The notes: a model not told the origin generated them from the letters alone. A stretch of DNA of 64,000 bases from Ectothiorhodospira shaposhnikovii (GCF_022227765.1 NZ_JAJMLZ010000008.1:62001-126000), one strand, 5' to 3'. Positions 9,070-17,468 are shown, numbered from the stretch's first letter. A program made the numbers and translations.

Positions 9070-9109
9070 AAAAAAAAGAAGCACTCTGAAATTCACTTCA
9101 GAGCGCTTC
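9070..9109 (-). terminator. Intrinsic terminator (minus strand)
   Basis: A 13-bp stem with one mismatch (GAAGCaCTCTGAA at 9078-9090, TTCAGAGcGCTTC at 9097-9109) and a 6-base loop is followed, on the minus strand, by a run of eight T (A-tract at 9070-9077 on the plus strand). It would end minus-strand transcripts coming from the lipoprotein gene, although it lies about 230 bp beyond that gene's stop codon. Confidence 0.75.
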
Positions 9110-9339
9110 TCGTTGACCTGCCTTGACTTATTACCAATCCAGCAATTCAATCACTTGACTTTTCAAGGCTTTTATTTTCCTCTAAATCAAACATCCATAC
9201 CGGCCAAATTGTATATATTTAATTAGCGAATTATTAAACCGGCGACCATTCACATCCATCGCGCCTCCAGTAAGTTACTGATTTTGCTGAAAGTAGACAC
9301 GAAATAAAGTGATTTGTTTGATTGCCGCGTTAATAAAAA

Positions 9340-9801
9340 TCAAGGCTGAGCGGCCAGATACGCTTCCATGGTTTCCGCATCTACCGCACGGACAGTGCTG
9401 CCCAATGGACCGACGCCGATACGTGCCACATGGTTGCCACTCTTCTCCTGTCCAGGCTTAAGTACCCACAGACGCCCATCCTTCGCCTCTACCTGGAATC
9501 CGGGCTTGGCGGCCAGATATTCCAGCGCGGTATCACGGTCCACGGCACGCACTGTCATCCCCTGGGGACCCGCACCGATCAGGGCCACGTGCTCACCACT
9601 TTTTTCCTGGCCCGGCTTGAGCACCCACAAACGGCCATCCGACGCCTCCACCCTGAATCCAGGGCGATCAAAGGGGCCCTTCATGTCAGCCTGTTGTGAC
9701 AACCCCTGAGCCATCGGGGACTTTTCCGGCGCAGTCTGGCAACCCGTCACGCCCAGCACCAGCACAAGACCTGCGAGCAGGAGGGGAAATTTCGGTTTCA
9801 T
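9340..9801 (-). CDS. Lipoprotein with two tandem 53-residue repeats
   Basis: This 153-residue protein has a lipoprotein signal (positive MKPK, hydrophobic core, LGVTGC lipobox), then a short linker and two back-to-back 53-residue repeats that fill the rest to the stop. The repeats are identical at 40 of 53 positions and share cores such as DGRLWVLKPGQEKSG, HVA, IG, GP and TVRAVD. Repeat DNA lies at 9502-9660 and 9343-9501. The start is placed at 9801 because GAGGA lies nine bases before it; the ATG nine bases upstream overlaps that site. I do not recognise the family. It is probably anchored to a membrane facing the periplasm. The monocistronic setting gives no clue to function. Confidence 0.75.
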   Translation of the reverse strand: MKPKFPLLLAGLVLVLGVTGCQTAPEKSPMAQGLSQQADMKGPFDRPGFRVEASDGRLWVLKPGQEKSGEHVALIGAGPQGMTVRAVDRDTALEYLAAKPGFQVEAKDGRLWVLKPGQEKSGNHVARIGVGPLGSTVRAVDAETMEAYLAAQP

Positions 9802-9994
9802 TACAATCATTCCTCACAGTCAGCCATTGTCGAGATGAGATTCGATAAGCAAAACACGCTCATGCTATGCATTCACGATGACAATTTGCTGACAATGCCG
9901 TGTCTTTGTAAAAGTTCACGCGCCTGTCATGCCCGCATGGTATTCACGGGTGGATGCGTGGAAATGGCCACGCGCGATACAGGTTCTCCAACCC

Positions 9995-11884
9995 ATGACT
10001 CAGCGCCCCGCCTCGGCAACCCCGGATGCCTCTCTGGCAGACCTCAATACCTTGACGGATGCCATGCTCAAGCTCAGGAGCGAGGTGGTGTCCGGCGCTG
10101 AACAGCGGCTGAAGAAATTTCATCCCGATTGCCCGGACATCATTCCCTTTTCCGCCCGCAATCTGGCCCAGTATCTGGCATTGAGGGCAATAGACCTGCG
10201 CCCCTTGCAGACATGCCTGGCAAGACAGGGGCTCTCTTCCCTGGGGCGCACGGAAGCCCATGTCATGGCCAGCATCAATCAGGTGCTGCGGGTACTGACC
10301 CGGCTCACCCACCGCAACCATGAAGCCGATCCCGAACCCGCAGGGATCGATTTCGAACGGGGTCAGCACACGCTCAAGGAAAATGCCGACCATCTGTTCG
10401 GAACCCCGCCGGCCGGAAGGCAGGTGCGCATCATGGTCACACTGCCCAGGGAAGCCGCCCTGCATGAGGATCTGGTGCAGAAACTGATGGAAACCGGCAT
10501 GGACTGCGCCCGCATCAACTGCGCCCATGATGATCCGGAAGTCTGGTCCGCCATGATCCGCCACCTGCGCGCCGCCGAGCGAAGACTGAACTCCCGCTGT
10601 ACGATCCTGATGGATCTGGCGGGTCACAAGCTACGCACCGGTCCCTTGGCCCATCGTCCGCCGGTTTCTCATGTCAAACCACGGCGCAACCTGCTTGGCA
10701 GGGTGATGCAACCAGCGCAGATCATCCTGAATCCCGCGAACGGGACGCTGATGACTGTGGGTGAGGGTGTGTATCAATATCTGCTGCCGGCTCCTTGTCT
10801 GGATCGCATGCAGGCCGGTGACCGACTGGTTTTTGAAGATACCCGGGGCAAGAAGCGCCGGATGAGCATCGTGCAGACACTGGACCATGGCGGTCGGCTG
10901 GCCACCCTGGACCGCGGCGCCTATTTCACCCAGTCCACCCATTTCGTTCATGAACGCCGTAACAGTATGGGTGACTGGCAGGAGATACAGACACTGCAAC
11001 TGGACTGGCCCGCGCTGGAACCCGTCACGATCCGACTGTTCAAGGATGATCTGCTGCACCTGACTCGCACCCAGACCCCGGGACAACCGGCAACGGTGGA
11101 CGACAGGGGGCAATGTCTGCTGCCCGCACATATTGCCTGTACCACGCCCGAGGCATTGGCGACCCTGGAGGCGGGACAAAAAGTCTGGATCGATGACGGC
11201 AAGATTGGCGGTACGGTGGATCACCTCACTGACGACGGCGTCATGATCCGCATCACCCATTGCCGTCCCCAGGGACATCGCCTGCGGCCGGACAGGGGCA
11301 TCAATTTCCCCGGCGCCTCGCTGAACCTGCCCGGCCTGAGTCCGCAGGATCTCGAACACCTGGGTTTCGTGGCAGCCCACGCGGATCTGGTGGGTTATTC
11401 CTTCGTCGAATCCCGGCAGGACATGATGCTGCTCATGGATGAACTGGCCCGGCGAGGAGGCTCGGGCCTGGGCATCGTGGCCAAGATCGAGACCTGCCGA
11501 GCCGTGGAGAATCTGCCGGAGATCATCCTGGCCACCTTGGGGCGCCACCGCTTGGGGGTGATGATCGCTCGCGGCGATCTGGCGGTGGAGATCGGGGGAG
11601 AACGTCTGGCGGAGATACAGGAAGAGATCCTGTGGCTCTGCGAAGCGGCCCATGTGCCGGTGATCTGGGCCACCCAGGTATTGGAAAGCCTGGCCAAGGA
11701 AGGCCTGATCTCGCGGCCGGAGTTGACGGACGCCGCCATGGCGGGACGGGCCGAATGCGTCATGCTCAACAAGGGTCCCTATATCCTGGACGCCCTTCAG
11801 ACCCTGGACAGCATCCTGGTGCGGATGCAGGCCCATCAGCACAAGAAGACCGCCCAGCTCCGGGCTCTGCGGCTGGCCGGCTAG
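9995..11884 (+). CDS. Atypical pyruvate kinase-family protein with N-terminal extension
   Basis: This 629-residue protein shows pyruvate-kinase barrel elements: an early MVTLP strand, the INCAHD segment (normally NFSHG), MDLAGHKLRTG (normally DTKGPEIRTG), GIVAKIET with the catalytic lysine and metal-binding glutamate, and MIARGDLAVEIGGERL, followed by WATQVLES and DAAMAG. It differs from ordinary enzymes (about 470 residues) in three ways: an extra N-terminal region of about 150 residues, an enlarged domain between KLRTG and the KIE motif, and a stop right after the barrel that removes the C-terminal allosteric domain. The reaction would be phosphoenolpyruvate plus ADP to pyruvate plus ATP, but altered motifs leave activity open. 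The start at MTQRP is a best guess; no strong Shine-Dalgarno is visible. Confidence 0.7.
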   Translation: MTQRPASATPDASLADLNTLTDAMLKLRSEVVSGAEQRLKKFHPDCPDIIPFSARNLAQYLALRAIDLRPLQTCLARQGLSSLGRTEAHVMASINQVLRVLTRLTHRNHEADPEPAGIDFERGQHTLKENADHLFGTPPAGRQVRIMVTLPREAALHEDLVQKLMETGMDCARINCAHDDPEVWSAMIRHLRAAERRLNSRCTILMDLAGHKLRTGPLAHRPPVSHVKPRRNLLGRVMQPAQIILNPANGTLMTVGEGVYQYLLPAPCLDRMQAGDRLVFEDTRGKKRRMSIVQTLDHGGRLATLDRGAYFTQSTHFVHERRNSMGDWQEIQTLQLDWPALEPVTIRLFKDDLLHLTRTQTPGQPATVDDRGQCLLPAHIACTTPEALATLEAGQKVWIDDGKIGGTVDHLTDDGVMIRITHCRPQGHRLRPDRGINFPGASLNLPGLSPQDLEHLGFVAAHADLVGYSFVESRQDMMLLMDELARRGGSGLGIVAKIETCRAVENLPEIILATLGRHRLGVMIARGDLAVEIGGERLAEIQEEILWLCEAAHVPVIWATQVLESLAKEGLISRPELTDAAMAGRAECVMLNKGPYILDALQTLDSILVRMQAHQHKKTAQLRALRLAG

Positions 11885-11925
11885 ACCGCCATAAATATCA
11901 AAAATGAATCGATAAGTTACATTTT

Positions 11926-11962
11926 ATTCTTTTTTGACCATCCGCAATCCTTGCTACTGTAC
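11926..11962 (+). promoter_or_regulatory. cysH upstream element shared with cysI
   Basis: The 14-mer ATTCTTTTTTGACC (11926-11939) ends in a -35-like TTGACC, with a weak -10-like TACTGT at 11955-11960. A 13/14 match in the same orientation relative to the gene lies upstream of cysI (15989-16002, minus strand). The shared element suggests common control of the two sulfate-assimilation genes, plausibly by CysB. Confidence 0.5.
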
Positions 11963-11989
11963 CTCCAACGACGAATGGAGGAACACGGC

Positions 11990-12706
11990 ATGTCAGCACC
12001 GGCCATTGAACGGCACAACCACGAAAACCTGGAAGGCATCAACCGCACACTGGCATCCCTGGATGCGCAGGCCCGGGTGCGCTGGGGACTGGAGCACTTC
12101 GGCGAGCAGATCGTGCTCAGTTCCAGTTTTGGTGCGCAGGCCGCGGTGATGTTGCATCTGGTGACCCGTGAACAACCGGATATCCCCGTAATCCTGGTGG
12201 ATACGGGTTATCTCTTTCCGGAAACCTATCGGTTCGTGGATGAACTGTCCTCGCGCCTCAACCTGAACCTGCATGTGTACCGCGCCGCCCTTTCCCCGCA
12301 CTGGCAGGAGGCGCGCTACGGCAAGCTGTGGGAACAGGGGCTGGAGGGAATCGAGCGTTATAACCGGATGAACAAGGTGGAACCCATGCAGCGGGCACTC
12401 GGTGAACTGGGGGCACGCGCCTGGTTTGCCGGGCTGCGCCGACAGCAGTCGGCCTCCCGGGCAAACCTGGATATCGTGGCCTCACAGAATGGGCGGCTGA
12501 AGATTCACCCCATCATCGAATGGACCGACCGGGATGTGCACCGCTATCTCACCCGCCATGAACTGCCCTATCACCCGCTGTGGCACGAGGGCTACCTGTC
12601 CATCGGTGATGTCCATACCACGCGCTCGGTACATGAGATTGATGACCCGTCACAGATGCGGTTCTTCGGCCTCAAGCGCGAGTGCGGGTTGCATGAGCAT
12701 GTGTGA
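11990..12706 (+). CDS. cysH: Phosphoadenylyl-sulfate (PAPS) reductase
   Basis: This 238-residue CysH-family protein reduces PAPS to sulfite with thioredoxin or glutaredoxin in assimilatory sulfate reduction. Visible motifs are LSSSFGAQ (nucleotide loop), [25 protein letters not shown], and the C-terminal ECGLHE carrying the catalytic cysteine. The extra CC...CxxC cysteines of iron-sulfur APS reductases are absent, so PAPS is the likely substrate. The start at 11990 follows GGAGGA seven bases upstream; an in-frame ATG 39 bp earlier has no such site. The gene stands alone, but its promoter region shares a motif with that of cysI 4 kb away. It converges with the DUF411 gene. Confidence 0.92.
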   Translation: MSAPAIERHNHENLEGINRTLASLDAQARVRWGLEHFGEQIVLSSSFGAQAAVMLHLVTREQPDIPVILVDTGYLFPETYRFVDELSSRLNLNLHVYRAALSPHWQEARYGKLWEQGLEGIERYNRMNKVEPMQRALGELGARAWFAGLRRQQSASRANLDIVASQNGRLKIHPIIEWTDRDVHRYLTRHELPYHPLWHEGYLSIGDVHTTRSVHEIDDPSQMRFFGLKRECGLHEHV

Positions 12707-12724
12707 GCCAGTGGTAGTGTTCGG

Positions 12725-13210
12725 CTACTGACCGTCGTTATGGGAGCTGTAGACCCAACTGCGGCCTTCGGCATCGAAGGCCATGACGTCATAAGGCTGG
12801 GTCCGGCCATCGGGCATTTCCATCCCGGGAGAACCCAGCGGCATGCCCGGGGCGGCAATACCCACCGCTCCCGCCGGACGCTCGGCCAGGAAGCGATGCA
12901 CCACCTCGGCAGGAACGTGTCCCTCCACGATCACCCCATCCACAATGGCGGTATGACACGAGGCCATGGCACGGGGTAACCCCACCTGCGCCTTGACCAG
13001 ACCCATGGCACGGGTTTCCCGGCTGTCCACCCGGAACCCGTTGGCCTCCAGGTGCTGTTCCCACAGGGTACAGCACCCACAGTCGGGGTCCTTGTAGACG
13101 GTGATGGCCACGTCTTCCGCCTGTACCCCCCCCAGAGACAGGGCACCGATCAACAGGGACAGCATCAGGATGGGTTTCAGGAAAAATGGAACATCCTTTG
13201 CGGGGGACAT
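12725..13210 (-). CDS. DUF411 family periplasmic metal-binding-type protein
   Basis: This 161-residue protein has a signal peptide or N-terminal membrane anchor (about residues 11-32) followed by a DUF411 domain. The domain starts with a thioredoxin-like strand and a cysteine cluster, YKDPDCGCCTLWEQHL, and includes SCHTAIVDGVIVEGHVPAEVV and the C-terminal GMPLGSPGMEM segment. DUF411 proteins are often found with copper or other metal-handling genes and are thought to bind metal, but no metal gene lies next to this one. The start at 13210 has GGAG seven bases upstream; the ATG 27 bp earlier has no such site. The downstream end converges with cysH. Confidence 0.8.
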   Translation of the reverse strand: MSPAKDVPFFLKPILMLSLLIGALSLGGVQAEDVAITVYKDPDCGCCTLWEQHLEANGFRVDSRETRAMGLVKAQVGLPRAMASCHTAIVDGVIVEGHVPAEVVHRFLAERPAGAVGIAAPGMPLGSPGMEMPDGRTQPYDVMAFDAEGRSWVYSSHNDGQ

Positions 13211-13249
13211 GGTTGACTCCGGACCGGCTACGGTCATCGATTGAAAGAA

Positions 13250-13711
13250 CTACTGATTGATCCAGCGCCCCTGGGCATCCCGGCAGGCCACGCCGGTGAT
13301 GGTTTCCCGTGAACCGTCGATATTGCCGATGACGGTATATTCACGGCAGTCCTGACCCGAGGCCTGGTAGGTACGCGTGGGGGTGGCCTGGAAACTGTGG
13401 CCGGTATTCGGGTTTCGCCAGGCCACCGGGCGATTGTCGGGGGAGGTTTCCAGGGCACGGGAGACGTTCATGCGATCCACTTCGTCCATGGTCCGTCCCA
13501 CGGAACCGCCGACCGCCGCGCCCGCCAGGGTGCCGGCAATGATGGCGGCGGTACGCCCCCTGCCGGCACCAACCTGACTGCCGATGACGCCGCCCAGGGC
13601 CCCGCCGATCACCGCCCCGGTCTGCTCCTGGGTCGGTCCCGTCGCACAGCCGCCGACGAGGACGGCCGCGCCCATGATGGCGGCAATGCTGATCTTGCTC
13701 AGAATGGTCAT
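13250..13711 (-). CDS. Glycine-zipper outer-membrane lipoprotein (17-kDa antigen-like)
   Basis: This 153-residue protein has a lipoprotein signal with lipobox VGGC near residue 22. A glycine-zipper double helix follows (GAVIGGALGGVIGSQ, then AAIIAGTLAGAAVGG, about residues 32-71), then a soluble C-terminal domain with AWRNPNTGHSFQATPTRTY and DCREYTV, as in the 17-kDa surface antigen/RlpA-associated lipoproteins. Such proteins sit in the outer membrane and are thought to help envelope integrity. It is 39 bp upstream of the DUF411 gene on the same strand and may be co-transcribed. Confidence 0.82.
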   Translation of the reverse strand: MTILSKISIAAIMGAAVLVGGCATGPTQEQTGAVIGGALGGVIGSQVGAGRGRTAAIIAGTLAGAAVGGSVGRTMDEVDRMNVSRALETSPDNRPVAWRNPNTGHSFQATPTRTYQASGQDCREYTVIGNIDGSRETITGVACRDAQGRWINQ

Positions 13712-13823
13712 GATGATGCTCCCGGGTCTTTTGCGCAGACAGGTTCAGGCTTCCGTGGGAGGATAGACCAAAAGACCTGAACGGGGCCTGACCAAAGCCA
13801 TATGGAAATTGGAGACCGGACGA

Positions 13824-14300
13824 TCAAGCGGTTCTGAGCAGATCATACTGCAGATCCGGATAGGCCCTCGGACTCCTCACACCGTTCAGCACCGCCTGCG
13901 GATCTTCACTCTCCGGCAACTGGAAGGCGTTGAAACCGACCCGGCGCATGAAGTCCAGCTGATCCCGATAGACCTCGCCGGTCGCCCTGAGTTCGCCCTG
14001 ATAGCCGTGCCGGGTACGCAGCAACCGGGCAGTGCTGTAGTGCCGGCCATCCGCCACCCGGGGAAAATGCAGGCCGATCAGGTTCAATCGGCCGAGCCAC
14101 GGCAGGATCGGCTCCAGGCTGTCTTCCGGTTGCAGGATCACGCCCAGTCCGCCGGGGCGCTGGGAATAGAACAGGGCGTTGGCGACGAACCGCTCATACC
14201 CGAACAGCAGGTTTCCGTCCGGCGGCAGGGATTCGTCATCCCTCACTGTGCGCCAGTGATCCGTGGTGAGTTGCCCGTCGAGAATGATCATGTTGTTCAT
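13824..14300 (-). CDS. DUF934 protein, sulfite-reduction partner
   Basis: This 158-residue protein belongs to the DUF934 family, usually encoded directly after cysI in beta- and gammaproteobacteria and annotated as probably involved in sulfite reduction. Typical features are NLLFGYERF, the PEDSLEPILPWLGRLNLIGL segment (cf. a conserved acidic P-x-D-x2-E), HYSTARLLRTRHGYQGELRATGEV, and the DQLDFMRRVGFNAFQL stretch. The start at 14300 (MNNMIIL) lies inside the 3' end of cysI, overlapping it by 65 bp in another frame, so translation is probably coupled. A start nine bases later (14291) is also possible. The biochemical role in the family is not established. Confidence 0.82.
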   Translation of the reverse strand: MNNMIILDGQLTTDHWRTVRDDESLPPDGNLLFGYERFVANALFYSQRPGGLGVILQPEDSLEPILPWLGRLNLIGLHFPRVADGRHYSTARLLRTRHGYQGELRATGEVYRDQLDFMRRVGFNAFQLPESEDPQAVLNGVRSPRAYPDLQYDLLRTA

Positions 14301-15933
14301 AAACCGTTTCCTTGAAAGTCTTGAGACCGATGCGTTGCACCGTCTCCGCAAAAGGCTCCCCCGACAGCCGCCGGGCGGCGTAAAGGGCGAGTATTGTTTC
14401 GATGGCGTCCGGGACTTGCTCCGCCCGCAGGGCCGGCCCGAGCACGCGCCCCAGCCGGCTCTCGGCCCCGGCACGGCCTCCCAGCAGCAGCTGGAACCAG
14501 GAACCGCCCTGCTTTTCCACACCCAGCAGACCGATGTCCGCCACGTGGTGATGGGCACATCCGTTCATGCAGCCGGAGATCTTCAGGTGGACCTCCCCCA
14601 GGTCATGGAGATAATCCAGATCCTGGAAACGCTGCTGGATCTGCTGCGCCAGCGGCAGGGTGGCCGCATTGGCCAGATTGCAGTAATCCAGTCCCGGACA
14701 GGCGGTCACATCGTTCACCGTGCCGATGCCGGGATTGGCCAGACCCAGGATGTCCAGGGTCTGCCAGACCTCCCGCAGGGCCCGCACCGGAATATGGGGC
14801 AGCAGCAGGTTCTGATCATGGGTGGTCTGCAACCGGCTGAAGCCGTGCTGATCCGCCAGATCGGCCAGCACGCGCATCTCCACCGCCGTCAGGTCGCCGG
14901 GCGCCCGTTCCAGCCCCTTGAGCAGGATGAAGACCACCCGGTACCCGGGTACCCGGTGTTCACGGGTGTTGTACCGGAGCCAGCGGGCAAAAGCCCCGGT
15001 GGGCGTGGGCTCGATCCGGTCATCGGCCAGCGCGGGATCATGGGCCGGCTCGGTGAATCGGGCCTGGATCCGCGCCAGGGCGGCCAGGGCCGAGATGGAC
15101 CGGGTTTCACGAATGTCCTGCCAGGTTGCTTCCACCTGATTCGAGAAGGCCTCGATCCCCAGGCTCTTGACCAGGATCTTGATACGGGATTTGTAGAGAT
15201 GATCCCTGCGCCCGGCCTGGTTGTAGACCCGCAATACCGCCGTGAGATAGTCGATGAGATCATCAGCGGGCAGGAACTCCCGCAGGCACTGGGCCAGATG
15301 GGGCTCTCGACCCAGGCCGCCGCCGACCCAGACCCGGAATCCCGGCTTCTCCTGTTCATCCCGCCGAAGTTCCAGCCCCAGATCATGAATCCGGCAGGCG
15401 GCGCGGTCGTGCAGGCGGCCGCTGACGGCGATCTTGAACTTGCGCGGCAGGAAGGTGAACTCGGGGTTCAGGGTGGCCCATTGCCGGATCAGCTCGCACC
15501 AGGGCCGGGGGTCATCCACCTCGCCGGGCAAAAGTCCCGCCAGCGGATCGGTGGTGACGTTGCGGATGCAGTTGCCGCTGGTCTGGATGGCATGCAAACC
15601 CACCTCGGCCAGTTCGGCCAGGACATCGGGGACCGACGCCAGCGTGAGCCAGTTGAACTGGATGTTCTGGCGGGTGGTGAAATGGCCATAGCCGCGGTCA
15701 TGGTGCTCGGCCACATGGGCCAACCCCCGCAACTGGTCCGAGGAGAGGACACCATAGGGGATGGCCACCCGCAGCATGGGGGCATGGCGCTGCACATAGA
15801 GGCCGTTCATGAGGCGCAGCGGACGGTAGGCATCCTCGGTCAGCTGCCCGGCCAGAAAACGCTGTGTCTGGTCGCGGAATTCCGCCACCCGCTCCCGCAG
15901 CAGGGCCTGGTCCCATTCATCCTGTTGGTACAT
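14236..15933 (-). CDS. cysI: Sulfite reductase, sirohaem hemoprotein (CysI/NirA type)
   Basis: This 565-residue sirohaem/[4Fe-4S] enzyme reduces sulfite to sulfide by six electrons. It has the two-repeat nitrite/sulfite reductase architecture, with HFTTRQNIQFNWL and SGNCIRNVTTDPLAG in the first repeat. The cluster ligands are TACPGLDYC (C-x5-C) and KISGCMNGCAHHH (C-x3-C). No flavoprotein subunit (cysJ) is seen, so the electron donor may be ferredoxin or a distant flavoprotein. The start (MYQQDEW) has GGAG about nine bases upstream. It forms an operon with the overlapping DUF934 gene and carries upstream the motif also found before cysH. Confidence 0.92.
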   Translation of the reverse strand: MYQQDEWDQALLRERVAEFRDQTQRFLAGQLTEDAYRPLRLMNGLYVQRHAPMLRVAIPYGVLSSDQLRGLAHVAEHHDRGYGHFTTRQNIQFNWLTLASVPDVLAELAEVGLHAIQTSGNCIRNVTTDPLAGLLPGEVDDPRPWCELIRQWATLNPEFTFLPRKFKIAVSGRLHDRAACRIHDLGLELRRDEQEKPGFRVWVGGGLGREPHLAQCLREFLPADDLIDYLTAVLRVYNQAGRRDHLYKSRIKILVKSLGIEAFSNQVEATWQDIRETRSISALAALARIQARFTEPAHDPALADDRIEPTPTGAFARWLRYNTREHRVPGYRVVFILLKGLERAPGDLTAVEMRVLADLADQHGFSRLQTTHDQNLLLPHIPVRALREVWQTLDILGLANPGIGTVNDVTACPGLDYCNLANAATLPLAQQIQQRFQDLDYLHDLGEVHLKISGCMNGCAHHHVADIGLLGVEKQGGSWFQLLLGGRAGAESRLGRVLGPALRAEQVPDAIETILALYAARRLSGEPFAETVQRIGLKTFKETVYEQHDHSRRATHHGSLAHSEG

Positions 15934-15988
15934 TGTCTGCCGTCTCCTGCATTCTTGAGCTTTGCAGGAGGTTACTTCAATTGATAAC

Positions 15989-16002
15989 GATCAAAAAAGA
16001 AT
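15989..16002 (-). promoter_or_regulatory. cysI upstream element shared with cysH
   Basis: On the minus strand this reads ATTCTTTTTTGATC, matching the element before cysH (11926-11939) at 13 of 14 positions, and lies about 55 bp before the cysI start codon. It probably contains the -35 region and/or an activator site. CysB is the natural candidate regulator because two CysB-like proteins are encoded in this window; this is inference. Confidence 0.5.
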
Positions 16003-16124
16003 TTGTATTCATCTATTGATTCTTTTAGTGAATATGAGGCAGGTCAAGGGGAGTGTCGGCCAGGTTCAGGAACGCCCCGCAAGGCCTACAATGAAGCCCA
16101 GGCAGTTGACCACCTGGAGGCATC

Positions 16125-16688
16125 ATGGAATTACCCGAGCTGACAGTCCGCCTGCCCGACTGGTTGCAGACACAACTGCGAGGACCGGTTCCCGTGCTGG
16201 AGACCGCCGAGGCACAGGTCCGGTTCGCCATCGAACTGTCCCGACAGAATGTGATCCACGGCACCGGCGGGCCTTTTGGGGCCGCCATCTTCGACGAGGA
16301 CGGGACCCTGGTGGCACCGGGGGTGAACATGGTGGTGAGCCGGGGCTGTTCCATCCTGCATGGGGAGATGGTGGCACTGGCCATGGCCCAGCAGAGGGTG
16401 GGGCGGCACGACCTGAGCGATGGCGGGCAACACCGGTATCGGCTGGCGGTATCGGCCGAACCCTGTGCCATGTGCATGGGTGCCCTGCCCTGGTCCGGCA
16501 TCCGGGAACTGGTCTACGCGGCCCTGGACGAGGATGTTCGGGCCATCGGGTTTGACGAGGGCGACAAGCCCGCGGCCTGGCCGCAGGCCCTGGAACGGCG
16601 AGGCATCCGGGTGACGGGAGGGGTGCTGCGGGAGGAGGCCGTGGCCGTGCTCAATCAGTATCTGGCGACCGGCGGCCGGCTCTACTGA
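16125..16688 (+). CDS. Nucleoside/nucleobase deaminase (cytidine deaminase superfamily)
   Basis: This 187-residue protein has the zinc-dependent deaminase core: HGEMVALAMA supplies the zinc histidine and catalytic glutamate, and PCAMCMGAL supplies the two zinc cysteines. GGPFGAAIFDEDG is the first strand region. The length and PFGA/PCAMC wording fit the guanine-deaminase/TadA-like group more than cytidine deaminase proper; the exact base is undetermined. A GGAGG lies just before the start. It is a single gene, divergent from cysI and convergent with phoU. Confidence 0.8.
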   Translation: MELPELTVRLPDWLQTQLRGPVPVLETAEAQVRFAIELSRQNVIHGTGGPFGAAIFDEDGTLVAPGVNMVVSRGCSILHGEMVALAMAQQRVGRHDLSDGGQHRYRLAVSAEPCAMCMGALPWSGIRELVYAALDEDVRAIGFDEGDKPAAWPQALERRGIRVTGGVLREEAVAVLNQYLATGGRLY

Positions 16689-16736
16689 GAGCCGGGCACC
16701 AGCAGTCACGATGCGGGAGACTCCCGCGAGGGCGGC

Positions 16737-17468
16737 CTATTCCTCTCCCGGCGTCTCGCCCCGGGCAGCCCTTTCCATCTCCTCCAGACTGACGTGGCGC
16801 ACGTCCTTGCCCTTCACCAGGTAGATCACATATTCGCACATGTTGCGGGCATGATCGCCGATGCGCTCCAGCGCCCGCAGGGCCCAGATCACGTCCAGGG
16901 CACGGGTGATGGTGCGGGGGTCTTCCATCATGTAGGTGATGTGCTGGCGCATCACGGACTCGTACTCCCGGTCCACGTTCGCATCTTCCCTGGCCACCGC
17001 CAGGGCCACTTCCACATCCATGCGGGCAAAGGCATCCAGGGCCTCATGCACCAGACGCGCCACCCGTTCGCCCAGGGACTGAACATCCGCGTACTGATTC
17101 TTGGGTCTGTCCTTCTCCGCCAAGTGCACCGCCATGCGGGCCACCTTCTCCGCCTGGTCGCCGATACGCTCCAGATCGGTGATGGTCTTGACGATGGAGA
17201 TAATGAAGCGAAGATCGCTGGCCGCCGGCTGATGGCGGGCCAGGATCTCGGCGCACTGCTCGTCGATGATGACCTCCAGGCTGTTGACCCGGGCATCGTT
17301 CTTGATGACCTGATCCGCCAGGCGCACGTCGGCGGCCACCAGTGCGTTCACGGCATCGATCACCTGGGATTCCACCAAGCCACCCATGGCGAGGACGCGG
17401 TTGCGCAAGCTCTCCAGTTCCTCGTTGTATTTCTCCAGGTAGTGACCACCCAGTTTGTTCTTGTCCAT
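16737..17468 (-). CDS. phoU: Phosphate signalling regulator PhoU
   Basis: This 243-residue all-helical protein is built of two PhoU three-helix repeats. Recognisable stretches are HYLEKYNEELESLRNRVLAMGGLVE at the start (only part given), VNSLEVIIDEQCAEILARHQP, DLRFIISIVKTITDLERIGDQ (E/D-x3-D metal motif) and the second repeat RALERIGDHARNMCEYVIYLV. PhoU links Pst transport to the PhoR/PhoB two-component system and limits phosphate uptake. It is the last gene of the pst operon, 37 bp after pstB; phoR and phoB are not in the window. Confidence 0.95.
   Translation of the reverse strand: MDKNKLGGHYLEKYNEELESLRNRVLAMGGLVESQVIDAVNALVAADVRLADQVIKNDARVNSLEVIIDEQCAEILARHQPAASDLRFIISIVKTITDLERIGDQAEKVARMAVHLAEKDRPKNQYADVQSLGERVARLVHEALDAFARMDVEVALAVAREDANVDREYESVMRQHITYMMEDPRTITRALDVIWALRALERIGDHARNMCEYVIYLVKGKDVRHVSLEEMERAARGETPGEE

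Larger units (their letters stand above)
8869..9339. other. Gene-free stretch with repeat pair and terminator
   Basis: These 471 bp lie between the AT-rich membrane protein and the minus-strand lipoprotein gene. They hold a perfect 25-bp inverted repeat (8926-8995) and a minus-strand intrinsic terminator (9070-9109). The rest (9110-9339) is AT-rich with no gene I can support, and could be a long 3' untranslated region or a small RNA. A 74-codon open frame runs through the repeat and has no credible protein features. Confidence 0.6.

Noticed and set aside
8865-9089. 74-codon frame across the first palindromic repeat
   Set aside because: Its sequence comes from the repeat itself and starts inside the preceding gene's stop region.
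10631-11842. 403-codon minus-strand frame opposite the pyruvate kinase-like gene
   Set aside because: The plus strand encodes a recognisable enzyme; the minus frame is His/Gln/Gly-rich, as usual for antisense of high-GC genes.
14263-15984. 573-codon plus-strand frame opposite cysI
   Set aside because: The minus strand is a clear sirohaem sulfite reductase with all cluster ligands; the plus frame has no domain.
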